A stretch of 64,000 nucleotides of DNA from Priestia aryabhattai B8W22 (GCF_000956595.1 NZ_JYOO01000001.1:62001-126000); one strand, 5' to 3'. Positions 26,254 to 35,380 are shown, counted from the stretch's first letter. Numbers and translations: made by a program. The notes: generated from the sequence alone by a model not told the origin.

Positions 26254-27663
26254 TTAGAAATGAATATGATATTTTTTCATTTTATTGTATAAAGTAGCTA
26301 AAGAAATATCTAAAACCTCTGCTGCTTTCCTTTTTCCTTCAATATTATTTGGATATTTTCTTAATATTTCCTGAATAAATTCACACTCTTTATCTTGTGT
26401 AGCTTGTTGCAGTGTTTGACTGCTTTTTTCCGTTTTACCTGCAACGCCTGAAAATCTTTTTTCATTTTTAATCATAAATTCTGGAAGGTGATGAAATAAA
26501 ATATCTGTACCTTCCGTCATACATGTGGCGTAATCAATTACATTTTTTAATTCTCTTACGTTGCCAGGCCAATGATAGGCTTGAAGAAAGTCTAGTGTAT
26601 AGCCGTCAATTGTGTAGGAAGTATTTGTAATCGAGTGCTCAATAAAGGAATAGACAAGTTTACGTATATCTTCTCTCCTTTCTCTTAAAGGAGGTATCTC
26701 TAATTGAATGACATTAAGTCTATAAAATAAATCTTCTCGAAATTGTTTCTTATTCACAAGCTGGTGTAGATTGCGATGCGTAGCAGCAATGATCCTTACG
26801 TCAACTGCACGTTCAGTAGCTTCTCCTACCCTTCTGATCTTTTTCTCTTGCAGAACTCTTAACAACTTAGCCTGAAGATCATAGGACATATCTCCAATTT
26901 CATCTAAAAATATAGTTCCGTTGTTTGCTATCTCGAATAGTCCAGCCTTCCCGCCTTTTTTAGCATTTGTAAAAGCACCGTCTCCATATCCAAAAAGTTC
27001 ACTTTCTAACAGAGACGAAGGAATAGCTGCACAATTTACAGGTATAAAAGGACCATGCTTGCGCTCACTTTTATTATGTATAGCCTGTGAAAATAATTCT
27101 TTTCCTGTGCCGCTTTCCCCAGTTACAAGAATAGGAAATTGAGATTCTGCTACTTTTTCAGCTATATAAACAACGTGCCTCAACCCTCCTTCCCCACCAA
27201 TTATTTGTTCAAATGTATATTTTGCTTCGTAGATAGAATCCATTCGGTTTTCTAAATTCTTTAACTTTTCGGTTTGTCTTCTCAATTCCTTTGATAACTT
27301 GTCAACTTCATTAAGACTTTTACAAACCGATACGGCTCCTGCAATTTTACCTTCTATTATAATTGGAGCCATATCCACCATATATTCCCGATTTTTTTCT
27401 TTTCGATATACGCCTACTCTGCATTGTTGATCTTTTAGAGTATTTGTTAACTGAGCTCCTGGGCGATATTCTATTAGTGGCTTTCCGATAATATCACTTT
27501 TTACTCCTGTAATCTTTGTATACTCTGGGTTAATAAATCTAACAATCCCTTCTCTGTCGATAACTAGAATACCATCATTTATCGAATTTATAACTGCATG
27601 CCACCAGTTAAACTTTTTAGAAGAGAAGTCGACCTCTATGTGCTCTGGGAATGTATTCCTCAC
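26254..27663 (-). CDS. PAS-domain sigma-54-dependent transcriptional activator
   Basis: A 469-residue enhancer-binding protein. A PAS domain spans about residues 20-115 (INDGILVIDREGIVRFINP), a short coiled coil follows, then an AAA+ domain with Walker A TGESGTGKE and Walker B GTIFLDEIGD, and a Fis-type HTH (KRKAAEVLDISLATLYNKMK). The sigma-54-contacting loop reads GAFTNA rather than the near-invariant GAFTGA. The start is GTG at 27663, with GGAG 11 nt upstream. It precedes the CitMHS-AtuA-esterase operon, which carries the only other sigma-54 promoter in the window, so that is its likely target; the PAS domain may sense the substrate acid. Confidence 0.88.
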   Translation of the reverse strand: MRNTFPEHIEVDFSSKKFNWWHAVINSINDGILVIDREGIVRFINPEYTKITGVKSDIIGKPLIEYRPGAQLTNTLKDQQCRVGVYRKEKNREYMVDMAPIIIEGKIAGAVSVCKSLNEVDKLSKELRRQTEKLKNLENRMDSIYEAKYTFEQIIGGEGGLRHVVYIAEKVAESQFPILVTGESGTGKELFSQAIHNKSERKHGPFIPVNCAAIPSSLLESELFGYGDGAFTNAKKGGKAGLFEIANNGTIFLDEIGDMSYDLQAKLLRVLQEKKIRRVGEATERAVDVRIIAATHRNLHQLVNKKQFREDLFYRLNVIQLEIPPLRERREDIRKLVYSFIEHSITNTSYTIDGYTLDFLQAYHWPGNVRELKNVIDYATCMTEGTDILFHHLPEFMIKNEKRFSGVAGKTEKSSQTLQQATQDKECEFIQEILRKYPNNIEGKRKAAEVLDISLATLYNKMKKYHIHF

Positions 27664-28044
27664 AGTATTGTAAGCTCCTTTCTATAATAACTTGAGAGTA
27701 GATTCTTGCTTTATTTATAATTATCAACTAATTTTCTCTTTTTTGAAACAGAGTCCGCTCAATTAATTTGAATAATCTGATTTACATAAGTGAATATAAC
27801 CTCGCTTTCTCCATTACTATTACTAATGTGTAAATTCATTGCACCGTTATTTATATTTACGATGAAACACTCCTCATAAAGAAAACTATATTTCTATTTT
27901 CAAAGAGACTTATCACTATAGCAATATCTTTTAAAAAAGCTATCCACTTTCTTCATAAAGATTACATATTAAAAACACCTAAAGATAGTTTAGGTGTTTT
28001 TGAAAGTTTTATATTCATCTTTTCTCTAAGTAAAAGCTCAATAG
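27664..28044. other. 381-bp intergenic region before the sigma-54 activator gene
   Basis: Contains the promoter region of the regulator and the xylT terminator (27971-28001). No small ORF or other structured element was seen. Confidence 0.5.
27971..28001. terminator. Terminator at the end of the xyl operon
   Basis: AAAAACACCTAAA and TTTAGGTGTTTTT form a perfect 13-bp stem with a 5-nt loop, 44 bp after the xylT stop. Confidence 0.92.
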
Positions 28045-29466
28045 TTATATGGCCTTCTTACTCTTTGAAGCCCCTTGTTTTTTTCTCCACATATTTTCCA
28101 TTTGTTCGAGAGTTCTACCTTTCGTTTCAGGAACAAATTTCCAGACGAATAAAGCAGAAAGTACACTCATTAAACCGTAAAAACCATATGTTAATCCTCC
28201 GCTATATTCCATCATCACGGGATATGTAGAGGAAATAAAATAGTTAGCCGCCCACTGAGCAGCTACGGCAATAGCTACAGCACGACCTCTAATTTTATTA
28301 GGAAAAATCTCTGAAATGAGCACCCAACAAATTGGTCCCCATGACATCATAAAGGAAGCTGTATAAATAATGATAAATACAAGCGTCCCTATACCAATGA
28401 TGTTTGAAAAAGCCATGCTTGCTACACCGAACATTCCAATGGCCATTCCGATAGACCCTGTTATTAATAAAGGTTTTCTTCCCAAACGATCAACTGTCAA
28501 AATTGCAATTACTGTAAAAATAACGTTTACTAATCCCATAATAATGGTTTGCAGCATAGAAGAACCTTTAGCCGCTCCCATGCTTTCAAAAATACGCGGA
28601 GCATAATATAGAGCTACATTGATTCCTACAAACTGTTGAAATACAGAAAGCAGTATACCTACAACGATAACTAATTTTCCATATGCCAATAATTTTTCAG
28701 ACGAAACATTGGTAGAAATTGTTTGTTTAATATCTTCTAAAATTGCTTTCGCTTCTGAAGATCCATTAATTTTAGTTAGTATGGCTAAAGCTTTTTGATC
28801 TTGATTCTGTATAGCTAAGTAACGAGGCGTTTCAGGAACTAAAAACAAGAGTGCTGCAAAGAGTAAAGCTGGAATAGCTCCTGAAGCAAACATGTATCTC
28901 CAACCTACATCATTAATCCATTCTAAGGTTTCCCCATTTGCAATACCCCAATTCACGAAGTAAACGACTAACATTCCAAAAATAATCATAAATTGATTGA
29001 ACGATACCAATCTGCCGCGAATATCTGCCGGTGCAATTTCTCCTATATAGATGGGACAAATGGCTGATGCTAAGCCAACACCAATCCCACCTATAATGCG
29101 GTAGAAGTTAAAAGCTAGTAACAAAGAGAGTGTCGGTTCCCCTTTTGTGAAAAATAAAAACTCAGGATAAGAAGCTCCTAACGCTGAGACTATAAAAAGA
29201 ATAGCTGCTAGTATAAGTGATTGTTTGCGTCCTAGTTTCGTCGCAAAATAACCAGATACCAATCCTCCAATAATACATCCTATTAAAGCACTTGATACAG
29301 TAACACCGTGTGCTAAAGATCCTAACCCTAAGCTGTCAATAAGATACACCTTTAATGATTCTTCAGCTCCAGATATTACAGCTGTATCATATCCAAACAG
29401 TAACCCCCCGATAGCGGCAACTAAGGTAATAGAAAAAATATATAATGAGTTTCGATTTTGTTTCAT
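28045..29466 (-). CDS. xylT: XylT, D-xylose:H+ symporter (MFS sugar porter)
   Basis: A 473-residue protein with 12 membrane segments and sugar-porter signatures: GGLLFGYDTAVISGAE, the A-motif GRKQSLILAA and its repeat DRLGRKPLLITG, PESPR-like VPETPRYLA, QQFVGINVALYYAP and the C-terminal VPETKGRTLEQME. It lies downstream of xylB as in the known B. megaterium xylose operon. No clear ribosome site is visible before the ATG. The 300-bp gap to xylB contains a cre-like site and no obvious terminator, so xylT may have some independent control. Confidence 0.92.
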   Translation of the reverse strand: MKQNRNSLYIFSITLVAAIGGLLFGYDTAVISGAEESLKVYLIDSLGLGSLAHGVTVSSALIGCIIGGLVSGYFATKLGRKQSLILAAILFIVSALGASYPEFLFFTKGEPTLSLLLAFNFYRIIGGIGVGLASAICPIYIGEIAPADIRGRLVSFNQFMIIFGMLVVYFVNWGIANGETLEWINDVGWRYMFASGAIPALLFAALLFLVPETPRYLAIQNQDQKALAILTKINGSSEAKAILEDIKQTISTNVSSEKLLAYGKLVIVVGILLSVFQQFVGINVALYYAPRIFESMGAAKGSSMLQTIIMGLVNVIFTVIAILTVDRLGRKPLLITGSIGMAIGMFGVASMAFSNIIGIGTLVFIIIYTASFMMSWGPICWVLISEIFPNKIRGRAVAIAVAAQWAANYFISSTYPVMMEYSGGLTYGFYGLMSVLSALFVWKFVPETKGRTLEQMENMWRKKQGASKSKKAI

Positions 29467-29534
29467 GCGTTGTTAAAAGCAGTTAGTTAAGAGTAACAGT
29501 AGAAGTTCTATTTCTAACTGAGTTCGCACTTATT

Positions 29535-29548
29535 TGAATGCGTTTTCA
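29535..29548. promoter_or_regulatory. cre (CcpA) site upstream of xylT
   Basis: On the minus strand TGAAAACGCATTCA matches TGWAANCGNTNWCA at 13 of 14 positions. It sits 69 bp upstream of xylT, in the 300-bp xylB-xylT gap. The rest of that gap holds only a weak AGGTTG/CAACCT hairpin near xylB. Confidence 0.55.
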
Positions 29549-29767
29549 AATTCTTGGAGCACAAAAGAAATTTTCTTCGTCCATTCGACTAACTGCTCTT
29601 ATCCTCCCCTCTAATGTACGTATTTTTCTATTGAATCAAATCTTACTACAGCATTTTCTATACTTCCTTTTGTGTCAGGTATATCGATATACAACCATAA
29701 TCAATTGATACAAGTTACTTTTATATGAAGCTCCTTTTTAAAGCAAGGTTGCATATTTTTCAACCTA

Positions 29768-31270
29768 TTACTTCCTTTTAAATTCGCCTAGCTTTTTACT
29801 TAAGTCGTGTGTTTGAGGATATACTTCTTTATATAATTCATAAAGCTGTTTATAGACTTGTACATGTTCTGCATTAGGATAATATGTTTTCGAAGACGTA
29901 ATAAATACGTTTGCACACTCTTCCAATGAGTTATACCAGCCACAGCCATAAGCTGCTAGCATGGCTGCTCCTAACGCTGGGCCTTGTTCAGTAGACAACT
30001 TTACGATTTTCGCATTAAAAACGTCTGCTTGAATTTGAAGCCAATGATCATTTTTTGCTCCGCCCCCAATGGATACAATAGACGTAATTTCCTTTCCGTT
30101 TTCTCGAAAGATTTCAATTGACTCATTTAAAGAAAACGTAATACCTTCAATAACCGCTCGCGTAAAGTCTCTCTTTTTATGAGAGGCATCCATTCCTATA
30201 AAACTTCCGCGAATCGTAGCATCTGCATGCGGTGTACGTTCCCCGACTAAGTAAGGGGTAAATAAAAGGCCGTTTGAGCCGATTGGGACATTTTTTAGGT
30301 CAGCCAATAATTCTTCAAACGTGACGTTTTTTGCGAAATTGTCCTTAAACCAGCTTAAACTGTGCCCCGCAGATAGCGTAACACCCATCGTATAAAAGGC
30401 ATTTTCTTTTCCATGATTAAAATAATGGACTTTTCCATCAAAGTCTCTATCGCTTCGTTCCTCATAAGAAAGAACAACACCCGATGTCCCAATGCTACAT
30501 AGTGTTTCCTCTGATGATAAAATGCCGGCGCCAATTGCTCCGCAGGCATTATCTGCTCCACCTGCAAATACTTTCGTTGAAGTGGCTAATCCCGTTTTTT
30601 GAGAGAACGCTTCACTAATATTGCCTATGCATTCACTAGATTCAACTAGTGGCGGACAAAGATTAATATTGATTCCTGCTAATTGGCAAAGCTCATCATC
30701 CCATTTTTTCTTGCTGATGTTTAATAATAATGTACCGGCAGCATCTGAATATTCACTATGAATAAAGCCGGTCATTTTAAAGCGTAAATAATCTTTAGGC
30801 AGCATAAATACAGCTGTTTTTTCAAATATAGCCGGTTCATACTCTTTTACCCACAATAATTTAGGAAGAGTAAATCCTTCTAAAGCCTGGTTTTTTGTTA
30901 TCTTTAAAAGACGTTTTTCTCCAATGACTTTATAGAGATGATGACATTGTTCTGTTGTTCTTGTATCATTCCACAAAATGGCGTTACGTAATAGGTTGTA
31001 GTTTTCATCCAGCATCACAAGGCCATGCATTTGTCCAGAATAACTAATTCCTTCTATATCTTCGGGTTTTATATTAGCGTTAGCAATTAATTCACTTAAA
31101 GCACTAGCCGTCTGCTGAACCCATTCTTCTGGATTCTGTTCACTATACCCTGTTTTTTCATGAAGGAGAGGATAATTCTTAGAAACCACAGCGCAAATCT
31201 TGCCTTTTGTATCAACTAAAATCGTTTTTACGGCGCTTGTTCCTAGATCAATTCCAATTACATATTTCAT
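29768..31270 (-). CDS. xylB: Xylulokinase XylB
   Basis: A 500-residue FGGY-family kinase that phosphorylates D-xylulose to xylulose 5-phosphate. It begins with the ATP-binding GIDLGTSAVKTILVD, has SYSGQMHGLVMLDE, WNDTRTTEQ, ADNACGAIGAGI, TPYLVGERTPHAD and the C-terminal GGGAKNDHWLQIQADV signature. CGGAGG precedes the ATG. It follows xylA after a 57-bp gap that contains a perfect 14-bp hairpin. Confidence 0.95.
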   Translation of the reverse strand: MKYVIGIDLGTSAVKTILVDTKGKICAVVSKNYPLLHEKTGYSEQNPEEWVQQTASALSELIANANIKPEDIEGISYSGQMHGLVMLDENYNLLRNAILWNDTRTTEQCHHLYKVIGEKRLLKITKNQALEGFTLPKLLWVKEYEPAIFEKTAVFMLPKDYLRFKMTGFIHSEYSDAAGTLLLNISKKKWDDELCQLAGININLCPPLVESSECIGNISEAFSQKTGLATSTKVFAGGADNACGAIGAGILSSEETLCSIGTSGVVLSYEERSDRDFDGKVHYFNHGKENAFYTMGVTLSAGHSLSWFKDNFAKNVTFEELLADLKNVPIGSNGLLFTPYLVGERTPHADATIRGSFIGMDASHKKRDFTRAVIEGITFSLNESIEIFRENGKEITSIVSIGGGAKNDHWLQIQADVFNAKIVKLSTEQGPALGAAMLAAYGCGWYNSLEECANVFITSSKTYYPNAEHVQVYKQLYELYKEVYPQTHDLSKKLGEFKRK

Positions 31271-31290
31271 CTTGATACCTCCGCGTTTAT

Positions 31291-31322
31291 AAACGAGAGT
31301 AGAATTGTTTCTACTCTCGTTT
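31291..31322 (-). other. Perfect 14-bp hairpin between xylA and xylB
   Basis: AAACGAGAGTAGAA and TTCTACTCTCGTTT form an uninterrupted stem with a TTGT loop. On the minus strand only GTTTATAAA follows, so it is a poor terminator. It is more likely an mRNA-processing/stabilising element or partial terminator that sets xylA above xylB expression. Confidence 0.7.
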
Positions 31323-31327
31323 GTCTT

Positions 31328-32665
31328 TTAAACTTCTAAAATATATTGATTTAAAATGGCCTTTAACCGTTCTTGTCTTCCTGATTTATTCACAATATTC
31401 GGATTTTTAAACGCGTACTGCTCCAGTGTATGGAAGTTAGCTTTTCCTTCCACAATCTCAAGCCCAATTCCCTCTTTAAAGCTGCTGTAGCGCTCGTTAA
31501 TAACATTTTCGAAAACACGATCTTCTACTAATTTATGTGCTACTTTTAACCCTCGAGCAAACGCATCCATTCCTGCTACATGAGCATAGAGTAAATCGTC
31601 TTGTTCAAAAGAACCTCTGCGCACTTTAGCATCAAAGTTTAATCCTCCGCTGCCCAGCCCTCCATTTTGCAGGATTTCATACATTGCTAGCGTTGTAGAA
31701 TATAAATCCGTTGGGAATTCGTCTGTATCCCAGCCTAAAAGAGGGTCACCTTGGTTTGCATCCACTGATCCTAATAAGCCTTGTACTCTGGCTACTCGTA
31801 ATTCGTGTTCAAATGTATGCCCAGCTAACGTTGCGTGGTTAGCTTCTAGATTAAGTTTGAAGTATTTATCTAATCCGTATTGTCTTAAAAATGAAATAGT
31901 TGTTGCTGCATCGGTATCATACTGATGTGTCGTAGGCTCTTTAGGTTTAGGCTCAATTAAAAACTGCCCCGTATATCCAATTTCGGTTGCGTAATCTACA
32001 GCCATATGCATAAATCTGGCTAAGTTATCTAACTCTAACTGCAAATTTGTGTTAAGCAGTGTTTCATATCCCTCACGACCGCCCCAGAATACATAATTTT
32101 CTGCACCTAGTTCTTTTGCTGTTTCAAGCCCCTTTTTTACTTGAGCCGCCGCATAAGCAAATACATCTGCATTACAAGAAGTAGCTGCACCATGAACGAA
32201 CCGGGGATTTGTAAACATATTCGCTGTGTTCCATAATAACTTTACGTTACTTGTTTGCATGTATTCTTTGATCATAGTGACGATAACATCAAGATTTTTA
32301 TTTGTTTCTTGCAACGTACTGCCCTCCGGAGCAATGTCTCGATCATGAAATGCGAAGAATGGAACATTTAATGTTTCAAAAAGTTGAAAAGCTGCCTCAA
32401 CTCTCGCTTTTGCTAAATCCATTCCATCATATCTATCCCAAGATCTTTGCATAGTAGCTGCGCCAAAAGGATCCGTACCATCTGCTGTAAACGTGTGCCA
32501 GTAAGCAACAGAAAAACGCAGCTGATCTTTCATCGTTTTACCGCCTACTACTTCTTCAGGGTTATAGTATTTAAAAGCTAAAGGATTTTTAGAATCTTTA
32601 CCTTCGTATAAAACTTTGTTTACGCTTTCAAAATAATTAATTTTATTAGTACTAGTTTGGACCAT
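31328..32665 (-). CDS. xylA: Xylose isomerase XylA
   Basis: A 445-residue TIM-barrel isomerase converting D-xylose to D-xylulose, class II length. Active-site signatures are [13 protein letters not shown] (catalytic His-Asp), [15 protein letters not shown], the metal-binding [29 protein letters not shown] and DANQGD. AAAGGGGG precedes the ATG. First gene of the xylose operon, with a sigma-A promoter, the xyl operator and an intragenic cre all recognisable. Confidence 0.96.
   Translation of the reverse strand: MVQTSTNKINYFESVNKVLYEGKDSKNPLAFKYYNPEEVVGGKTMKDQLRFSVAYWHTFTADGTDPFGAATMQRSWDRYDGMDLAKARVEAAFQLFETLNVPFFAFHDRDIAPEGSTLQETNKNLDVIVTMIKEYMQTSNVKLLWNTANMFTNPRFVHGAATSCNADVFAYAAAQVKKGLETAKELGAENYVFWGGREGYETLLNTNLQLELDNLARFMHMAVDYATEIGYTGQFLIEPKPKEPTTHQYDTDAATTISFLRQYGLDKYFKLNLEANHATLAGHTFEHELRVARVQGLLGSVDANQGDPLLGWDTDEFPTDLYSTTLAMYEILQNGGLGSGGLNFDAKVRRGSFEQDDLLYAHVAGMDAFARGLKVAHKLVEDRVFENVINERYSSFKEGIGLEIVEGKANFHTLEQYAFKNPNIVNKSGRQERLKAILNQYILEV
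32617..32630. promoter_or_regulatory. cre (CcpA) site inside the start of xylA
   Basis: On the minus strand TGAAAGCGTAAACA matches TGWAANCGNTNWCA at 13 of 14 positions, within codons 12-17 of xylA. Glucose repression of the B. megaterium xyl operon through a cre inside the xylA reading frame is established. Confidence 0.85.
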
Positions 32666-32723
32666 TTGTCATTTCCCCCTTTGATTTAAGTGAACAAGTT
32701 TATCCATCAACTATCTTAATTGA

Positions 32724-32750
32724 GTTAGTTTGTTTATCCAATAAACTAAC
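32724..32750. promoter_or_regulatory. xyl operator (XylR binding site)
   Basis: GTTAGTTT (32724-32731) and AAACTAAC (32743-32750) are perfect inverted arms 11 bp apart, matching the known XylR operator. It lies right after the xylA -10 element, so bound XylR blocks transcription. Confidence 0.92.
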
Positions 32751-32758
32751 TTTATCTC

Positions 32759-32787
32759 ATCATATACAAAATAAATGTTTTTTTCAA
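32759..32787 (-). promoter_or_regulatory. xylA promoter (sigma-A)
   Basis: On the minus strand TTGAAA (complement of 32782-32787), 17 bp, TATGAT (complement of 32759-32764). It is followed directly by the xyl operator. Confidence 0.88.
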
Positions 32788-32890
32788 TGTTTTTTTTAGA
32801 AAATTTAGTTATAATATTAGATATGATACTTTTAAATATCTAATTCAAGCTTCAAAAAACACCAACTTAGTTCGATAGATAAACAAAGGA

Positions 32891-34057
32891 GTGGTTATTA
32901 TTCAAATTGCAGATCAAGCTTTAGTAAAAAAAATGAATCAAAAATTAATATTAGATGAAATTTTAAAGAACTCCCCTGTCTCCAGGGCAACTCTCTCTGA
33001 GATTACAGGATTAAACAAGTCTACTGTCTCCTCTCAAGTAAATACACTGCTTGAAAAAGATTTTATTTTTGAAATTGGGGCAGGGCAATCTAGAGGTGGC
33101 AGAAGACCTGTAATGCTTGTTTTTAATAAGAATGCAGGCTACTCGATTGGTATTGATATAGGAGTCGACTATCTTAACGGAATTCTAACCGACTTAGAAG
33201 GAAATATTATTCTCGAGAAGACTTCTGACTTGTCTAGTTCTTCCGCTAGTGAAGTAAAAGAGATTTTATTTGCACTTATTCATGGTTTTGTAACCCATAT
33301 GCCTCAGTCCCCTTATGGTCTAGTCGGAATAGGAATTTGTGTTCCAGGTCTTGTAGATCGTCATCAGCAAATTATTTTCATGCCTAACTTAAATTGGAAT
33401 ATCAAAGATTTGCAGTTTTTAATTGAGAGTGAGTTTAATGTTCCGGTTTTTGTTGAAAATGAAGCTAATGCAGGAGCATACGGTGAAAAAGTATTTGGTA
33501 TGACAAAAAACTATGAAAACATCGTTTACATCAGTATTAATATCGGAATTGGAACTGGACTTGTTATTAACAACGAATTGTATAAAGGTGTTCAGGGTTT
33601 TTCTGGGGAAATGGGTCATATGACGATAGATTTTAATGGACCCAAATGCAGCTGTGGAAATCGAGGCTGTTGGGAATTATATGCTTCTGAAAAAGCGTTA
33701 CTGGCTTCGCTCTCTAAAGAAGAAAAGAATATTTCTCGAAAAGAGATTGTGGAACGCGCAAATAAAAATGATGTAGAAATATTAAATGCACTTCAAAACT
33801 TTGGCTTTTATATCGGAATTGGATTAACCAATATTCTTAATACATTTGATATAGAAGCTGTTATCTTGAGAAATCATATAATTGAATCTCATCCTATTGT
33901 TTTAAATACGATTAAAAACGAAGTTTCTTCTAGAGTCCATTCTCATTTAGACAATAAATGTGAACTATTGCCTTCTTCGTTAGGAAAAAATGCACCTGCT
34001 TTAGGAGCTGTTTCTATCGTTATTGATTCTTTTTTAAGTGTTACCCCTATAAGTTAG
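32891..34057 (+). CDS. xylR: Xylose operon repressor XylR (ROK family)
   Basis: A roughly 385-389 residue ROK-family repressor: an N-terminal winged helix (SRATLSEITGLNKSTVSSQV) followed by a sugar-kinase-like domain with the GIDIGVDYLNGILTD phosphate loop and the ROK zinc motif CSCGNRGCWELY. Xylose releases it from the operator. Coordinates give the longest conventional frame, from GTG at 32891, but that GTG overlaps the last base of the AAAGGAG ribosome site. The ATT at 32900, 8 nt after the site, aligns with the start of B. subtilis XylR as I remember it, so initiation at ATT is likely. It is divergent from xylA, with 225 bp between the two genes. Confidence 0.95.
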   Translation: MVIIQIADQALVKKMNQKLILDEILKNSPVSRATLSEITGLNKSTVSSQVNTLLEKDFIFEIGAGQSRGGRRPVMLVFNKNAGYSIGIDIGVDYLNGILTDLEGNIILEKTSDLSSSSASEVKEILFALIHGFVTHMPQSPYGLVGIGICVPGLVDRHQQIIFMPNLNWNIKDLQFLIESEFNVPVFVENEANAGAYGEKVFGMTKNYENIVYISINIGIGTGLVINNELYKGVQGFSGEMGHMTIDFNGPKCSCGNRGCWELYASEKALLASLSKEEKNISRKEIVERANKNDVEILNALQNFGFYIGIGLTNILNTFDIEAVILRNHIIESHPIVLNTIKNEVSSRVHSHLDNKCELLPSSLGKNAPALGAVSIVIDSFLSVTPIS

Positions 34058-34211
34058 TTAAGTGAACGTAAAGGTTAGCAAACTATATCACGTTTGATCT
34101 TAAGAATGAAGAAGCTACTTTCGATGAATTGATTTGCTATAAAAGGGAAAGAATTACCCTCTTCTATTAAGAGTGTTAGGTCTGTCTCCACCCTCACCTT
34201 TTCATCCCATG

Positions 34212-34249
34212 CAGCCAGTCACCTATCATAACGGCAACTGGCTGTTTAT
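34212..34249 (+). terminator. Weak terminator after xylR
   Basis: CAGCCAGT pairs with ACTGGCTG across a 17-nt loop and is followed by TTTATAT. The T run is poor. Nothing else was seen in the 266 bp between xylR and the next gene. Confidence 0.4.
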
Positions 34250-34323
34250 ATGTTATTAGCAACCTGCTCTTTTCTAAACTACGGAGAGTCTTGCCTTTTG
34301 GGTTAGTTTACCTGCTTTTCAAA

Positions 34324-35220
34324 TTATGAATCATGTCTTGTCAGAGTAGTTATGACTTCCTTATATTCCTCTAACTCTTTGGTCTGTGCGAGAGTATTGA
34401 TTTTCTCTAGCGATAAAAGAGAGTTCTGAATAATAAATGTGCGAGGCTCCGTATCATTTTGCAGTAATTCATCCGATATAAACGTAACAAATTCTAGACT
34501 TCTCTTTCGTTCCTCTTCATTTGTTAGTTTATTTTCAATCACCCGTTTTAACTTCGCAGTTACACGCGTCAGATCTGTCGAAAAATGACTTTCTGTTTTC
34601 TCATTAAATACCGCAGAGTAAACGGAAGGGTTAAATAACTGTTCTTTTTGTTCTGCTACTTCGATTACGATTTCCTCTGTACGCTTCATACAATAACGGA
34701 CAATTTGTTCAATAGGTAATGGATAGTTCAGCGCTTTGTTCATTTTAAACATATTGTTAAGCATTCCTTCTAGCAGCACAGCTCCATCAAATAAATAAGG
34801 AGAAGTCTTAGACGGAAAAATCTGCTGAAAACGTTCATATATCCAGTTGAATGTTGCCGCTTTTAATTCTTCTATATAATGAAATGTTTTAACTTCATTT
34901 AAAATGAGTGTACTCTCAATCATTTCAGGAATTTTGTTTTGCTCTGCAAAGTTCATCATAAAGATCATCTGTTCTTGAAATCCCTTCTGATTATCCTCTC
35001 TATATTCAATGGCTACTTTTTCTCTTTGTAGAATAAGTGATTCTTGCAGAGACGAAAGTAATGAGATAAGCAGTTCGCTTTTAGATGAGAAATATTTATA
35101 AAATGTTCCTTTTGAAATCCCGCTTCTTTCTAATATATCTTGTACCGAAGTGTCTACGTATCCTTTTTCCATAAAAAGCTGGTGTGTATGCCCTAAAATA
35201 TCGAGCTGTTTTTGATTCAT
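34324..35220 (-). CDS. TetR-family transcriptional regulator divergent to CYP106A1
   Basis: A 298-residue regulator, longer than usual for TetR (about 200). The N-terminal HTH is clear: ILGHTHQLFMEKGYVDTSVQDILERSGISKGTFYKYFSSK. The ligand domain is extended by about 90 residues that I do not recognise. It is divergent from the P450 gene and the 267 bp between them contain a perfect 24-bp inverted repeat, so it probably controls both genes. The literature describes regulators around P450BM-1 (Bm1P1, Bm1P2) involved in barbiturate and fatty-acid induction; I cannot tell whether this is one of them. Confidence 0.82.
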   Translation of the reverse strand: MNQKQLDILGHTHQLFMEKGYVDTSVQDILERSGISKGTFYKYFSSKSELLISLLSSLQESLILQREKVAIEYREDNQKGFQEQMIFMMNFAEQNKIPEMIESTLILNEVKTFHYIEELKAATFNWIYERFQQIFPSKTSPYLFDGAVLLEGMLNNMFKMNKALNYPLPIEQIVRYCMKRTEEIVIEVAEQKEQLFNPSVYSAVFNEKTESHFSTDLTRVTAKLKRVIENKLTNEEERKRSLEFVTFISDELLQNDTEPRTFIIQNSLLSLEKINTLAQTKELEEYKEVITTLTRHDS

Positions 35221-35327
35221 TGCTGTTACTCCTCTGTTTACAATTTACTTTTTATTTAGTATAACTTATCTGCCTTTTCCTACGTGAATTTTATCCTTTT
35301 TCCTTGATAACCAAGTAAAAATAATTA

Positions 35328-35380
35328 TATACTATTAGTACATTTTTATACTATATGTATAAAAATGTACTAATAGTATA
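35328..35380. promoter_or_regulatory. Perfect 24-bp inverted repeat, putative TetR/P450 operator
   Basis: TATACTATTAGTACATTTTTATAC (35328-35351) and its exact reverse complement (35357-35380) flank a 5-bp spacer TATAT. It is midway between the divergent TetR and P450 genes. Each arm contains its own short symmetry (AGTACATTTT / GTAC), so several repressor dimers could bind. Confidence 0.75.
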
